Both the position numbers and the translations under genes were made by a program. Under the pieces are notes generated by a model. The model had not been told where the DNA came from. It ran no database searches and saw only the letters and a program-made list of their open reading frames with translations. From CAWGGS01 sp046704745 (GTDB lineage Bacteria; Desulfobacterota; Desulfobulbia; Desulfobulbales; Desulfocapsaceae): a DNA stretch of 64,000 bases. Below are positions 50,852 to 60,292 of the stretch, in pieces; the stretch's first letter is position 1, and each line of letters starts with the position of its first letter. Where the stretch lies: assembly GCA_046704745.1 (NCBI GenBank), contig JBJKRL010000043.1:23466-87465 (forward strand). The letters run 5' to 3'.

Positions 50852-51349
50852 AAAAACGGCAGTAAACCATACCTGTTTTGAAGGAAGATCCCTTTATGAG
50901 AATCTTCTCGGAAAGGCGGGTTGAGTATACCGTTCCGGTAGCATTCATTCAACCTGAGGAACATCATCCCGATAAGTGAGTTATTTTCGGTGATGCAAGA
51001 TGATTCCGAATTCCAGGAACGGGGAATTCTCGTTCCTGGAATTTCAGGGTTGATTCTCTTTGCTTAATTCTTTTTAAATGAAAGCTCCAACACAGTAAAC
51101 CTAAAGAAGGAGCCTTCAGTGTCGTTGTGGTTGGTTTGATGCGGCCATGCTGCTGTGAACGTCGCTCAGCTGTTCTGTGTGTGACTGCAGGTGATAGACG
51201 CCCAGACTTCTTAACATGATTCCCAATGATGGGTTCTCTCTCAGCGGTGATTACTTTAAGCTTGGAAACATGGGCATTCACTCTACTGAAGTAGATGAAC
51301 CACACGTCTCCTTGGCCGGCAGGCCGACTCGGCTATTGCAATATTCAGG
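50852..51349. other. Gap with no supported gene
   Basis: About 500 bases. A strong inverted repeat ccaggaacggggaattctcgttcctgg (loop gggaattc) lies at 51015-51041 and could be a terminator-like hairpin or operator. A 113-codon minus frame (50964-51305) is rich in His, Lys and Arg without family signs and was not called. Confidence 0.5.
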
Positions 51350-52810
51350 TTAGGCTTCGCTTTCCAATTTTGTGCCGATTCTCAAGACTGAATTTACGAG
51401 TGCATCCACTTGAGATCGATCGGCACGCGCCCCAATATAACAAGGACGCAGCGCCAGCTTTCCCCTGACTCGCGTTGTACTCGGCATATATTCATTCTCT
51501 CTTATCAATCGCCGATGAAGCCTTTGATTGAAAGCGTCTATATCGTGACTACGAGAAGGAAGATAACGAAAGCAGCAGATAGAAAGTGTCGGTTCACTGA
51601 GCACTTCCAGTTTTGGGTGTTCGCCGGCATATGCTGCCAGGTGACGTGCCATCTCATTGTGACGCTTTATCCTTTGCCGAATGCCATCGACACCGATTTC
51701 ACGGATCAATGCCCATACCACCACCCCTCGGCAAGGCGCACTCAATTCCACACCATAGTCAAAATAGGGAATACCAAAGTCATCTAATGAATGTCCGACA
51801 CCAGGGGCAGGGCCATTATTCTGTTCGACAGATCCTTCTAAATAATCAGATGGTTCTTGGGTAAACGCACGGTATAACATCTGCCGATCATGAACAAAAG
51901 TTGCGGCGATGCCGACTGAAGCGCCTAACCATTTATGAGGATCGACAATCACTGAATCGGCTAATTCTATCCCCTGGTATAAATGGGTAACTTTTTCATC
52001 CAGAATTCCCGGCAAGCCATAAGCCCCATCCACATGATACCAAATGGAGTGCTCCTTTGTTATTTCACCAATAGCCTGGAGTGGGTCTATTGCACCAGTA
52101 TTGGTCGTACCTGCATTTGCGACAACGGCCATTGGCAAAATGCCTGATGCTTCATCCTCTCTAATCGTCTGTTTTAACTTATCAACGCGCATTCGGCCTC
52201 TCTTATCGCAGGCGATAAGTTTTATTGCGCGTCGCCCGACTCCCAAAACGCCGCCTGATCGTTGAATTGTATGATGGCATTCTTCACTGGCATAAATACG
52301 TACCGCTCGATTGACCCCATCAGCCCCGGCATCTTGGCCAATTGTCTCAAATGCATGTTGTCGTGCACCACCCAGGGCAATTAAATTGGCCACGGAACCA
52401 CCACTGCTATAAACCCCTTTCATGCTTTTTAATCCAAACATTGATGCCAGCCACTGCAAGGACAATTCCTCCAGAAAGTTAAAGGCGGTGATCATATAGC
52501 GCTGCGGTGAGGCAATACTTGCGGCAGTGGATGCGAGCGTGGAAACACTTGTGGCACCGGTTGTAATAAACCCACTGAACCCCGGTTTAGGCACCGGTGA
52601 ACCGTTGAGTATGATATGATCTACTATTTCTTTGGTAACCTGGTCGATGCCTACACCATGCTGAGGCAATGGAATATTAAGGAAATCTTTCCAGTTATCC
52701 TTCGAATGCAATGCGTCCGGATGTTCAAACTTTAAATATTGATCCAATCCAGCTCCGATCTGTGACAATAATTTTTGCAAGCGTCCTGTTTCGGCGTGTT
52801 CAGCGGACAT
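51350..52810 (-). CDS. PLP-dependent group II decarboxylase
   Basis: A 486-residue pyridoxal-phosphate enzyme of the group II (aromatic/acidic amino acid) decarboxylase family. GVYSSGGSVANLIALGGARQHA is the phosphate region, YASEECHHTIQRS has the His that stacks on PLP, YHVDGAYGLPGILD the Asp for the pyridine nitrogen, and SVIVDPHKWLGAS the Schiff-base Lys. TRVRGKLALRPCYIGARA ends the fold. Substrate may be tyrosine, tryptophan, DOPA, glutamate or another acid. GGGGAGT precedes the ATG. No transporter is adjacent. Confidence 0.92.
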   Translation of the reverse strand: MSAEHAETGRLQKLLSQIGAGLDQYLKFEHPDALHSKDNWKDFLNIPLPQHGVGIDQVTKEIVDHIILNGSPVPKPGFSGFITTGATSVSTLASTAASIASPQRYMITAFNFLEELSLQWLASMFGLKSMKGVYSSGGSVANLIALGGARQHAFETIGQDAGADGVNRAVRIYASEECHHTIQRSGGVLGVGRRAIKLIACDKRGRMRVDKLKQTIREDEASGILPMAVVANAGTTNTGAIDPLQAIGEITKEHSIWYHVDGAYGLPGILDEKVTHLYQGIELADSVIVDPHKWLGASVGIAATFVHDRQMLYRAFTQEPSDYLEGSVEQNNGPAPGVGHSLDDFGIPYFDYGVELSAPCRGVVVWALIREIGVDGIRQRIKRHNEMARHLAAYAGEHPKLEVLSEPTLSICCFRYLPSRSHDIDAFNQRLHRRLIRENEYMPSTTRVRGKLALRPCYIGARADRSQVDALVNSVLRIGTKLESEA

Positions 52811-53423
52811 ACTCCCCCCGATTTCAAATATAGGCCGTTGTGAAAAGCTTTGTTTAAAGAACCTTCCTTCCCCTCGTTCTTATTTAATCAAAAAACCAAC
52901 CCGCAATAAACCTCATAAACAGGATTGGCGAACCGGGTCCTTCCCGGCTATTCTATTGAAATAATAAATAATATCGCCCATAAAATTGCTTACCTAAAGT
53001 CTCTATCGCTCTTTTGGAATGCCGAAAACCAGACCTTGTGTCGAGAGCGAAAAGACAATATCTCCCTGGACACTTCCAAAAAGGAATTTACGCTCAAATT
53101 CCCAATAGTCAACAAAGAGGAAGTGAGGCCACCCTTACTTCATAGACTTCCGGCAAATTTTGTTTACTTTATTAATTGTAACAAGCTCCCTATCTAAGAA
53201 ATAAGATTTTGCAATCCTCGACTCCCATAATTTACCACATAATCGGCATAGGACAATGTGAGGACACCCTATATCAGCAGAAGACACCTGCAAGAGACGA
53301 TGAGTTTGATTTCAAATCTTTTACCATCGATTCCGGGAGGAAAAGAAGACAAAGCGTGCTAGAAGAGACTTTGGGAAAGGGTCTCTTCCCCCGGCCTCAT
53401 CATATTACAGAAGGAAATCAATT
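52811..53423. other. Gap with no supported gene
   Basis: About 610 bases. Two plus frames (52925-53197 and 53209-53427) have no ribosome site and no family resemblance. The AAGGA site of the next gene lies at the end. Nothing else recognised. Confidence 0.5.
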
Positions 53424-53732
53424 ATGACTATTATGAGATTATGGCATGGAGAAGTTGAAATTGCGAAAGCTGACGAATATGAAAAATTCATGATCGACAG
53501 GGCCGCTCCTGATTACGGTTCTGTTGAAGGTCTTATCAAATTATATTTTCAACGTAAAGATGAAGGGGAAAAAGCCCATTTCCTTTTGGTTACTCTTTGG
53601 GATTCAATTGATTCGATAAAAAAATTTGCAGGCGATGATCCTGAAATAGCCAAATATTACCCAGAAGATGATGACTTTCTATTGAAAAAAGAGAAGCATG
53701 TGTCAATATATAGAGTTTTCTATGAATTGTGA
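53424..53732 (+). CDS. Antibiotic biosynthesis monooxygenase-like (ABM) protein
   Basis: A 102-residue dimeric alpha-beta barrel candidate. MRLWHGEVEIAKADEYEKFM opens as in ABM/DUF family members, then EGLIKLYFQRKDEGEKAHFLLVTLWDS and DSIKKFAGDDPEIAKYYPED. The latter (I-x-x-F-A-G-x-D-P-x-x-A-x-Y-Y-P-E-D) is a well-conserved ABM-like pattern. AAGGA precedes the ATG. Function unknown. It lies 60 bases before a LysE exporter and may be co-transcribed with it. Confidence 0.85.
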   Translation: MTIMRLWHGEVEIAKADEYEKFMIDRAAPDYGSVEGLIKLYFQRKDEGEKAHFLLVTLWDSIDSIKKFAGDDPEIAKYYPEDDDFLLKKEKHVSIYRVFYEL

Positions 53733-53792
53733 CCGAGAATCAAGTTGTTCAAACAGGCAGCGTTATCTTAAAAATTCAAGGAACTCTTCAAT

Positions 53793-54413
53793 ATGGAATC
53801 ACACGTCTTTCTTGCATTTGTTGTAGCAACATCAATAATGATAGCATTACCAGGCCCTAGTGTTATTTTGACAGTTGCTCATAGCATTTCATTTGGGTGG
53901 AAGCCTGCAATAGCGACTGTTGCCGGTGAGACAATGGGAATTGCTGTTCAGTTATTGGTTGCAGCCATCGGTCTTGCTTCTTTACTCAATGTTGTTGCAG
54001 GGGCGTTTGAATGGGTACGTTGGGCAGGAGCCGCATATCTTGTATATCTCGGCATAAAGCAATGGAGAAGCGCAACTATCCCCATGGATGTTGACGCATC
54101 CGAGGTATCAAAAAAGAACCTCTTTGTCCAAGGTCTTGTCGTGACGATCCCTAATCCGAAGAGTCTTATATTCATTGCGGCTTTTCTCCCTCAATTCATT
54201 GATATAACTCGTCCTGTCGTACTTCAATTCAGCCTCATTGTACCGACATTTTTGTTGATTACTTTTACTGTAACGTCAATTTGGGCCTTAGCTGCCGGCT
54301 CTGCAAGGGGCTTTTTGCGAAGTCAACGAGCAATTAAAACTGTCTCTCGAACATCAGGGGGATTAATGGTCCTGGCAGGAATAGGGTTGGCAGTCGCTCG
54401 TCGCAGCAGCTGA
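53793..54413 (+). CDS. LysE/RhtB-family amino acid exporter
   Basis: A 206-residue membrane protein with six helices of the LysE superfamily. MIALPGPSVILTVAHSISFGWKPAIATVAGE is the signature N-terminal part (P-G-P then G-x-x-x-G), AAYLVYLGIKQWRS the middle, and VTIPNPKSLIFIAAFLPQFI the second conserved motif. Such proteins export lysine, threonine, homoserine or related molecules. A second family member lies 360 bases downstream, but the two differ clearly. Confidence 0.93.
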   Translation: MESHVFLAFVVATSIMIALPGPSVILTVAHSISFGWKPAIATVAGETMGIAVQLLVAAIGLASLLNVVAGAFEWVRWAGAAYLVYLGIKQWRSATIPMDVDASEVSKKNLFVQGLVVTIPNPKSLIFIAAFLPQFIDITRPVVLQFSLIVPTFLLITFTVTSIWALAAGSARGFLRSQRAIKTVSRTSGGLMVLAGIGLAVARRSS

Positions 54414-54440
54414 GAATACAAAATATTTTGATACTTTGAA

Positions 54441-54623
54441 TCAACAGACAATCGGGTACCCGGGCTCTTTCCAGTAACATTCGGTCTTGGATGTCGTTTT
54501 TCTTCCCCCGAAAATGCCGGGAATAAACTCTGGCTCATGCTTCGCAGTCTTGTTGCATTCGCTGACCTGCACTCCGGCTTCCTTCAGACAGGTCCTCACG
54601 AGACTGCCCTTGCCTTTGGTTAG
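54441..54623 (-). CDS. Short cysteine-containing frame, uncertain
   Basis: A 60-residue minus frame (MLTKGKGSLVRTCLKEAG, then SECNKTAKHEPEF and CYWKEPGYPIVC) in the gap between the two LysE genes; the frame opens further at 54698. Its balanced composition and GC content are compatible with coding, but it has no recognised family or ribosome site. It may be a fragment. Confidence 0.2.
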   Translation of the reverse strand, partial: LTKGKGSLVRTCLKEAGVQVSECNKTAKHEPEFIPGIFGGRKTTSKTECYWKEPGYPIVC

Positions 54624-54772
54624 CATTTGTGTTTCTGTATTTAACAAAAGACAAGATTCACATACAGGTGACTTGCATTCCCGTAAGATCACGCCCAAGC
54701 CGGATGTATACCAGTAAAATCCGCGGACGCAAAAAAATACCGTGCCGCTGGTTTAAAAAAAGGAAAAAATAG

Positions 54773-55414
54773 ATGCCGCCAATCGAAACATTACTCACAT
54801 TTACATTAGCTGCAGTGATATTAAATTTAACGCCTGGTCCCTCAAATCTTTATGTCATGTCTCGAAGCATAGGTCAGGGTGCTAAAGGGGGAGTTGTCGC
54901 TGCTTTTGGGTTGGCATGTGGACTTATGGTTCATGTTATTGCTTCTGCGCTCGGATTGTCTGCAATTTTCCAATATTCACCTCTAGCTTACATTACTATC
55001 AAAATGTGTGGTGCACTGTACTTGATCTATCTGGGAATCAATTACTGGAAAAATAAAGACAGGAAACGAAATGCGACCATTGCCTTTAAAGCAAAATCAA
55101 ACATCAGAATATTCAAGGAAAGTGTATTGGTTGAGGTCACAAACCCAAAAACAGCATTATTCTTTTTAGCTTTTCTACCGCATTTTGTCTCACCAGCTTC
55201 CGGTCCGATCGCAATCCAGATTGTTTTGCTTGGAACAATTGTAACTCTTTCAGCAATTCCCTGTGACATAATGGTGGCCATTTCTTGTGATAAAATGGCA
55301 AGTTGGTTAACCGAAAATAAAAAGACATTACATTTACAAGAGCGCATGTCAGGTTCTATTCTGATTGGAATGGGAAGTTATATACTAGCTGATGAACTCC
55401 TGAATATTAAATAG
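54773..55414 (+). CDS. LysE/RhtB-family amino acid exporter, second copy
   Basis: A 213-residue LysE-superfamily transporter: NLTPGPSNLYVMSRSIGQGAKGG signature, GALYLIYLGINYWKN, and VEVTNPKTALFFLAFLPHFV. Substrate unknown. AAAAGG lies 10 bases before the ATG. Its TAG stop is the first three bases of the family B element that follows (tagttttcatcccgaaacg), so the original C-terminus may have been slightly altered by insertion; the protein is still of normal length. Confidence 0.93.
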   Translation: MPPIETLLTFTLAAVILNLTPGPSNLYVMSRSIGQGAKGGVVAAFGLACGLMVHVIASALGLSAIFQYSPLAYITIKMCGALYLIYLGINYWKNKDRKRNATIAFKAKSNIRIFKESVLVEVTNPKTALFFLAFLPHFVSPASGPIAIQIVLLGTIVTLSAIPCDIMVAISCDKMASWLTENKKTLHLQERMSGSILIGMGSYILADELLNIK

Positions 55415-55592
55415 TTTTCATCCCGAAACGAGATATTTTGTTCTAAATCGAGTCGCGGTGACAGATTTAACCGGAGGCATATACTTAATATCGGAGTCAG
55501 AGTTTATGCCCGGAGGGTGCTTATCTCCAACGATTAAATCTGGAAGCGCAACGAAGGGTTAGGGGGAAATAGCCGTTTTCGGATGGAAACTA
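55412..55592. mobile_element. Family B miniature inverted-repeat element, copy 3
   Basis: A 181-base copy with ends tagttttcatcccgaaacg and cgttttcggatggaaacta. The interior shares tcggagtcagagtttatgcc and cggagggtgcttat with copy 1. It overlaps the stop codon of the LysE gene. Confidence 0.8.
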
Positions 55593-55926
55593 AATAAGGG
55601 GCTTACCATCCAGTCTGTGGACACCCGCGAAAAGGTTCCCCATCAGTTCTTAGGATTTGAGATCATCTCAATCCGTGGAATATGCGGGCCGGCAACCCGC
55701 TTCGACTCTTGAACGTCAGGCCGGCTATAATCTCAACAACACCGAGAGCCGATGCCGCCTGAAAGCTTGACAGATATGGCGGCAGTAGGTAGCCTATTCT
55801 AACGAGTGGTAACGACTGCTCAGAGATACAAATTCGAGGACAAGGGGATATCCTGTCTTGTCCATCTGATATTCACTCACTCCAAACCTCTCGGTAGATT
55901 GGGAGCAGCATAAGGAGAACAAGCTC
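55593..55926. other. Leader region of the double-ACT gene
   Basis: About 330 bases with no gene supported. Short repeats such as gccgatgccgcctgaaagcttgacag near 55750 recall family A interior words (accgcctgaact). I looked for a glycine riboswitch because the next gene resembles a glycine-cleavage regulator and did not see the expected core. Confidence 0.4.
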
Positions 55927-56466
55927 ATGGGCAGCAAGATCGTTTTTACCCTAACCGGCACCGACAAGGTCGGCATTGTCGAGGAAATCACCGGTAATCT
56001 GCTTAAACTTGGTGGCAATATAGAAACCAGCCGCATGGCTCGGTTGGGCGGCGAGTTTGCCGTCCTGCTCCTGGTCGACCTGCCGCCCGGTAAGAACGAG
56101 GAACTTCAGCAATCTGTGACTGAGTTGACCACTCTGGGCTACAAAGTGACTACCACTCCTACCGACTTCAGTTATGCCCAAAGCCATGCCGGTTGGTTGC
56201 CATTCAGGATTGAAGTACATGGAGCCGATCATGAAGGTATTGTCCATCGGATTGCCCACACCCTGGCCCAAAAAGGGATAAATATCGAATCGATGGAGAC
56301 CGGCAACAGCCGCGCTCCGAACAGCGGCGCCCTGCTGTTCACCATGAAGGCCTTGATCCTCGCCCCGCCAGATCTGGAGGAGATAATCCTTCGCAAAGAA
56401 CTCGAAGCAGCCGGTCTTGAGCAGCATATCGATATCTTTCTGACACCAACTGACTTTCCGGCTTAG
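55927..56466 (+). CDS. Double ACT-domain regulator, GcvR-like
   Basis: A 179-residue protein made of two ACT domains: VFTLTGTDKVGIVEEITGNLLKLGGNI at residues 5-31 and IEVHGADHEGIVHRIAHTLAQKGINIESM near residues 96-124. GcvR-type proteins sense an amino acid, classically glycine, and modulate a regulator; there is no DNA-binding domain here. AGGAG lies 9 bases before the ATG. Its TAG stop is followed by cccg, as at several family A ends. No gcv genes are nearby. Confidence 0.88.
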   Translation: MGSKIVFTLTGTDKVGIVEEITGNLLKLGGNIETSRMARLGGEFAVLLLVDLPPGKNEELQQSVTELTTLGYKVTTTPTDFSYAQSHAGWLPFRIEVHGADHEGIVHRIAHTLAQKGINIESMETGNSRAPNSGALLFTMKALILAPPDLEEIILRKELEAAGLEQHIDIFLTPTDFPA

Positions 56467-56689
56467 CCCGCGTGGTTGGACTCTTGCAGACCGCCTTTTG
56501 TTCAATACTTCCGGATGCGATAGGCATGAAAACACCGGGGTATGGAATCCTCAATGGTCTAACAACAGCAGACGCTCCAGTAAATCGGGTCTGTTTATGA
56601 ACTCAAGCGTTTGAGGTAGGGGAGATAAGGGACATCCTTTGTCAATACAATAAGTTGATATTTTTGATCTGCAAATTTACCTTCTTTTC

Positions 56690-57445
56690 CTATAAAGACT
56701 GGCCTCCGGAAACCTCGATGCGCTGGCCGTTGATCCACCCGCTTCCGTCCGCCAAAAGCATGGCTACGGCACCACCGATATCATCGGGCAATCCCACACG
56801 CCCCAAAGCGGTATTTGCGGCAATGAACTTGTTGATTTCCTTGTCATCCCGTACCCTGCCGCCTCCGAAATCCGTTTCGATGGCTCCGGGAGCCACCACG
56901 TTCACGGTTATCCCTCTTGAACCCAATTCCTTTGCCATATAGCGTGTCAATACCTCAATGCCGCCTTTCATGGTGGCATAGGCCGCATAGCCCGGTAGAG
57001 TAAAACGAGCCAGACCGGAAGAAATATTGATAATCCGTCCGCCATCTTTTATCAGGGGCAACAGTTTCTGGCTGAGGAAGAATGGTGCTTTTAAGTGAAT
57101 TTTCATCAAGAGATCAAAATCCGTTTCCGCAACGTTGATGAATTCGCCGGCACTCCCAATGCCTGCGTTATTTATAAGGTAATCAAATGTCGAACAATTC
57201 CATGTTTTGTTTAATACCCGGCGAACGCTGTCGACGAAAGAACCAAAACTATCACTTTGCGAGACATCGAGTTTGAGTGCGACGGCATTACGTTTCTTTT
57301 CTTTGATGAGTCGTACAACTGATGCAGCTTCATCGTCGCGATTATTATAGGTCAGGATGACGTCACGTCCCTGATCTGCTAAATGCAATGCCATGCTTCT
57401 CCCTAGTCCCCGGCTTCCACCTGTAATGAGTGCTATTTTCGTCAT
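56690..57445 (-). CDS. Short-chain dehydrogenase/reductase (FabG-like)
   Basis: A 251-residue SDR. ALITGGSRGLGRSMALHLA is the coenzyme motif, DYLINNAGIG the N-N-A-G motif, INISSGLARFTLPGYAAYATMKG has the catalytic Ser, Tyr and Lys, and VNVVAPGAIETDF follows. The C-terminus INGQRIEVSGGQSL is standard. ATG at 57445 has CAGGAGAG upstream; the frame begins at 57490. It is transcribed divergently from a TetR regulator with an operator-like palindrome between them, so it is probably the repressor's target. Substrate unknown. Confidence 0.94.
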   Translation of the reverse strand: MTKIALITGGSRGLGRSMALHLADQGRDVILTYNNRDDEAASVVRLIKEKKRNAVALKLDVSQSDSFGSFVDSVRRVLNKTWNCSTFDYLINNAGIGSAGEFINVAETDFDLLMKIHLKAPFFLSQKLLPLIKDGGRIINISSGLARFTLPGYAAYATMKGGIEVLTRYMAKELGSRGITVNVVAPGAIETDFGGGRVRDDKEINKFIAANTALGRVGLPDDIGGAVAMLLADGSGWINGQRIEVSGGQSL

Positions 57446-57505
57446 GTCGTCTCTCCTGAAGTCGTTGAGGTTCATCGTTGGTTCGAACAAGTTACATTTA
57501 CAATA

Positions 57506-57522
57506 ATTTGTAAGTTACAAAT
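57506..57522. promoter_or_regulatory. Likely TetR-type operator
   Basis: A perfect 17-base palindrome, atttgtaa-g-ttacaaat, lies between the divergent SDR and TetR genes, 61 bases from the SDR start and 50 from the TetR start. The flanks (acaat and attgt) extend the symmetry loosely. Site size and position are as expected for a TetR-family repressor controlling both genes. Confidence 0.65.
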
Positions 57523-57571
57523 TGTCAAGTTTGTAGCTTTTGCATTGTCTTTTCTCCATTTCTTCTGTAGA

Positions 57572-58171
57572 ATGGATCCCATGCCAAGAACCGGTTTATC
57601 CTCGGACGAAATTAAATCCAAAGCCATCGAAATAACTGTCGAAAAAATGCGTACCGACGGTTTTGACAAGGTACGGCTTGTAGATGTGGCAAAGAGGATC
57701 GGGGTGAGCCATGCAGTTTTGTACAATCATTTTTCAAACAAATCAGAACTATTAGATGCTGTTTCCGGAAAATGGCTGACCGAGATTGATGGAAAGTTGG
57801 AAAAAATATGCGCAAGCAATAAAAATCCGATTCAGAAAATCAATTCGTGGTTCAGGACCCTTTATCGCCTGAAGGCAGAAAAAATGCGCCATGATCCGGA
57901 ACTCTACAAATCGTTTGACATGGCCGCAGAGAACAAGAAGCCTGTCATACAGAGGCACCTGCAGACCACTCATCGGCAATTGGTCGATCTGGTAACAGGG
58001 GCGATAGACGCAGGCTACATTGGAAAAACCGACCCTGTCAACGCCGCCAGGGTCTTATATGAAGCGATGACGGCCTTCCACCATCCAAAGATCGTTGCTC
58101 AATATATTGACGAAGCAAGAGAGACTCTTCTCAAACAGACCTTGGGAGTGGTTCTAAAAGGCTTAAAATAG
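57572..58171 (+). CDS. TetR-family transcriptional regulator
   Basis: A 199-residue regulator. The N-terminal TetR helix-turn-helix is clear: KAIEITVEKMRTDGFDKVRLVDVAKRIGVSHAVLYNHFSNKSELLDAV (recognition helix SHAVLYNHF). The C-terminal ligand domain contains SWFRTLYRLKAEKMRHDPELY, similar to TetR_C-like regulators. ATG at 57572 (MDPMPRT) or 57581 may start it. It faces the SDR gene and probably represses it; the ligand is unknown. It ends one base before the convergent ParB-domain gene. Confidence 0.93.
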   Translation: MDPMPRTGLSSDEIKSKAIEITVEKMRTDGFDKVRLVDVAKRIGVSHAVLYNHFSNKSELLDAVSGKWLTEIDGKLEKICASNKNPIQKINSWFRTLYRLKAEKMRHDPELYKSFDMAAENKKPVIQRHLQTTHRQLVDLVTGAIDAGYIGKTDPVNAARVLYEAMTAFHHPKIVAQYIDEARETLLKQTLGVVLKGLK

Positions 58172-58666
58172 TCAGTCTTCCTTCGGTTGGGGGTTAAGGG
58201 GCTCCTCAGCAAGGGAAGGTTTTTGGACAGTTATAGATGTTTCGGTTCCCGGAATTTGCTTCTTGCTGGATTTTGGTCGAAACAGGCTTTTCAGCCAGAG
58301 CCAGAGCCGCTCGAAAATACCTTTTTTACGAAGGCTTTCCAAAATTTCCCGGCGTCGTACCTCAACAGATTGAATCTCCTCCGGGGTGAAGTCTGTTCTG
58401 AATACGTTCTCGGCGACTTCAGCTTCGAGTTTCTTGAGCTGATCGCCATTGAAGGTAAGAACTGTTGCTTCAATTTCTTTCCAGCCAAGATTTTTACAGG
58501 CACTCAGACGCCGATACCCTGATACCAGGTTTTTATTTTCATCGATAAGAATCGGGTTGATCAATCCGACCTCACCAATGGATGTCTCAAGTGCCTTTAA
58601 GTCTCCGATATCTTTTCTTATCCTTGTTTTTTCATCAACTTGTATCGTATCAATGGGAATTTTCAT
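58172..58666 (-). CDS. ParB N-terminal-domain protein
   Basis: A 164-residue protein with the ParB/Srx-like nuclease/CTPase fold: IPIDTIQVDEKTRIRKD, LKALETSIGEVGLINPILID and LVSGYRRLSACKNLGWKEI (G-x-R-R box). The ParB helix-turn-helix is missing. Instead, residues 80-115 give a helix rich in Glu and Arg, followed by an amphipathic segment IFERLWLWLKSLFRPKSSKK and a disordered Pro/Ser tail. It is therefore not a chromosome-partition ParB, and no parA is nearby. A membrane-touching or RNA/DNA-bound accessory role is possible but speculative. Confidence 0.85.
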   Translation of the reverse strand: MKIPIDTIQVDEKTRIRKDIGDLKALETSIGEVGLINPILIDENKNLVSGYRRLSACKNLGWKEIEATVLTFNGDQLKKLEAEVAENVFRTDFTPEEIQSVEVRRREILESLRKKGIFERLWLWLKSLFRPKSSKKQIPGTETSITVQKPSLAEEPLNPQPKED

Positions 58667-58669
58667 CAT

Positions 58670-59078
58670 ATACCCTTTATAGTAATTGTGTCAGGAGATG
58701 GGGTTGTTGCAAAAAAGAATGATGCCTCTCAATCCCAAAGTTTTTTTACTCTATCCTCTCACAGGGATGGAGGCAAGCTCTTTCAACTCTTTAGAACAAG
58801 CATAAGTGAGGAACGTTGACATGAAAATGACTTGTTTGTTTGCAGAAACGACGATACTATCGTAGTTATTGAAGCAGCACAGCAAAGGAGGACTATCTTG
58901 GCAATTGGAGCAAATTTTTCTGTCGGCAGTAAAACAATGAGAATTCCAGATAAAGTTGACCATATCAATTTTGACACATGGTTCATATATCCAAGCGGAT
59001 AAAAATTCTAGCACATCGATTTCTCTATTATTAATTGTAACACGTACAACTCAACAAAGTAAAATCTTATCATTTCCC
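58670..59078. other. Gap with no supported gene
   Basis: About 410 bases. Minus frames at 58751-59014 and 58783-58986 are Cys- and Ser-rich without family signs. Promoters for the ParB-domain gene and the EamA gene are expected; no clear consensus. Confidence 0.45.
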
Positions 59079-59996
59079 ATGGCCTATCTTTTTCTCATCC
59101 TTTCGACATTGTTCTGGTCAGGTAATTTTGTGATCAGCCGGGGAATGCATGCGGCCATTCCTCCGTTGGCACTGTCCTTCTGGCGCTGGGCCGGCGCTCT
59201 CTTGCTGTTTTCTCTGTTCGGGATCAGCCATATCGTGCGCCAACGCAGACTGGTCCGCCGGCATGCACGATATGTCTTCATACAAGGTGTGCTGGGAGTT
59301 GCCGGTTTCAATACCTTCATCTATCTTGCCATGCAGAGTACGACCGCGATAAATGCTGTGTTGGTCAATTCCTGCATCCCGGTTCTGATCGCCGTTTCCT
59401 CTTGGGTTCTGTACCGGGAGGCGATGACTCCCCGCCAGTGCCTCGGTGTACTCTTGTCCTTGTGCGGTGTGGTGCTGATCATCCTTCGGGGAGATATCTC
59501 CTCTCTTCGCGGGGTGGACTTCAACCAAGGCGATCTCCTGGTGCTGGTTGCAGCAGCCGTCTGGGCCTTGTATTCCGCCAACCTGAAAAGATATCCCAGC
59601 GACATGCACCCCTTTACCTACCTGATGGGAATTATGATCATCGGTGTAGCCTGCCTGGCGCCGTTTTATTGTATTGAGATTTACAGCGGACGCGGATTTG
59701 CGGCAACACCAGCGACTCTATCGACCATCCTCTATGTCGCCCTGTTCGCTTCAGTTCTTGCCTTTATCTTCTGGAACCGGGCAGTTCGCAGTGTGGGAGC
59801 CAACAAGGCCGGTCCGTTCATCCATCTGATGCCACTGTTCAGCACTGTTTTGGCAGTGATCTTCCTGGACGAGCAACTGAAAATGTATCATTTTCAGGGA
59901 GCTTTCCTTATATTCTGCGGGATAATGCTGACCACGTTCCGGGTCCATCAGAGAAAATGCTTTATGCTTAATGATCCGGATAACGGCACCCTATAA
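59079..59996 (+). CDS. EamA/DMT-family transporter
   Basis: A 305-residue ten-helix transporter. AYLFLILSTLFWSGNFVISRG is the first helix, LALSFWRWAGALLLF follows, and the middle GDLLVLVAAAVWALYSANLKR begins the second EamA repeat; ASVLAFIFWNRAVRSVGANKAG and LMPLFSTVLAVIFLDEQL are typical of the RhaT/YdcZ-like group. The frame opens at 58956, but ATG at 59079 begins right at helix 1. Distinct from the DMT protein at 6842. Substrate unknown. Confidence 0.93.
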   Translation: MAYLFLILSTLFWSGNFVISRGMHAAIPPLALSFWRWAGALLLFSLFGISHIVRQRRLVRRHARYVFIQGVLGVAGFNTFIYLAMQSTTAINAVLVNSCIPVLIAVSSWVLYREAMTPRQCLGVLLSLCGVVLIILRGDISSLRGVDFNQGDLLVLVAAAVWALYSANLKRYPSDMHPFTYLMGIMIIGVACLAPFYCIEIYSGRGFAATPATLSTILYVALFASVLAFIFWNRAVRSVGANKAGPFIHLMPLFSTVLAVIFLDEQLKMYHFQGAFLIFCGIMLTTFRVHQRKCFMLNDPDNGTL

Positions 59997-60292
59997 ACCG
60001 TGGTAATACCGGAACACATTGAGTGTGGATGGGGAGCGACAACAGACAGAAAATAACTCGCTAGTACATACACCGAAGATTATTCTCTGCCTATCACGAA
60101 AAATTTTTATACAGAGCCTTCAGGGCAACAGCAGGTACTGAGGGATTAAGGGTTTGCGGCGACCACAAAGGCTGCCGATCGTTTTTGATATGAATTAAAA
60201 GAAGCAGTGTAGCCTGGAGGTGGGTCCATCTTTTTTTCTGTTGGCACATTCTAGACGAGGTGCCAAAATCACCAAGAGAGGTCTATCACTTT
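59997..60292. other. Gap before nhaA
   Basis: About 296 bases with no gene supported. A Na+ or pH-dependent promoter for nhaA might lie here, but I see no clear motif. Confidence 0.4.

Noticed and set aside
53948..54175. Minus frame inside the first LysE gene
   Set aside because: It lies wholly over a gene with intact LysE motifs and has no features of its own.
55593..55926. Glycine riboswitch before the GcvR-like gene
   Set aside because: No conserved glycine-aptamer core or tandem arrangement could be read in this stretch.
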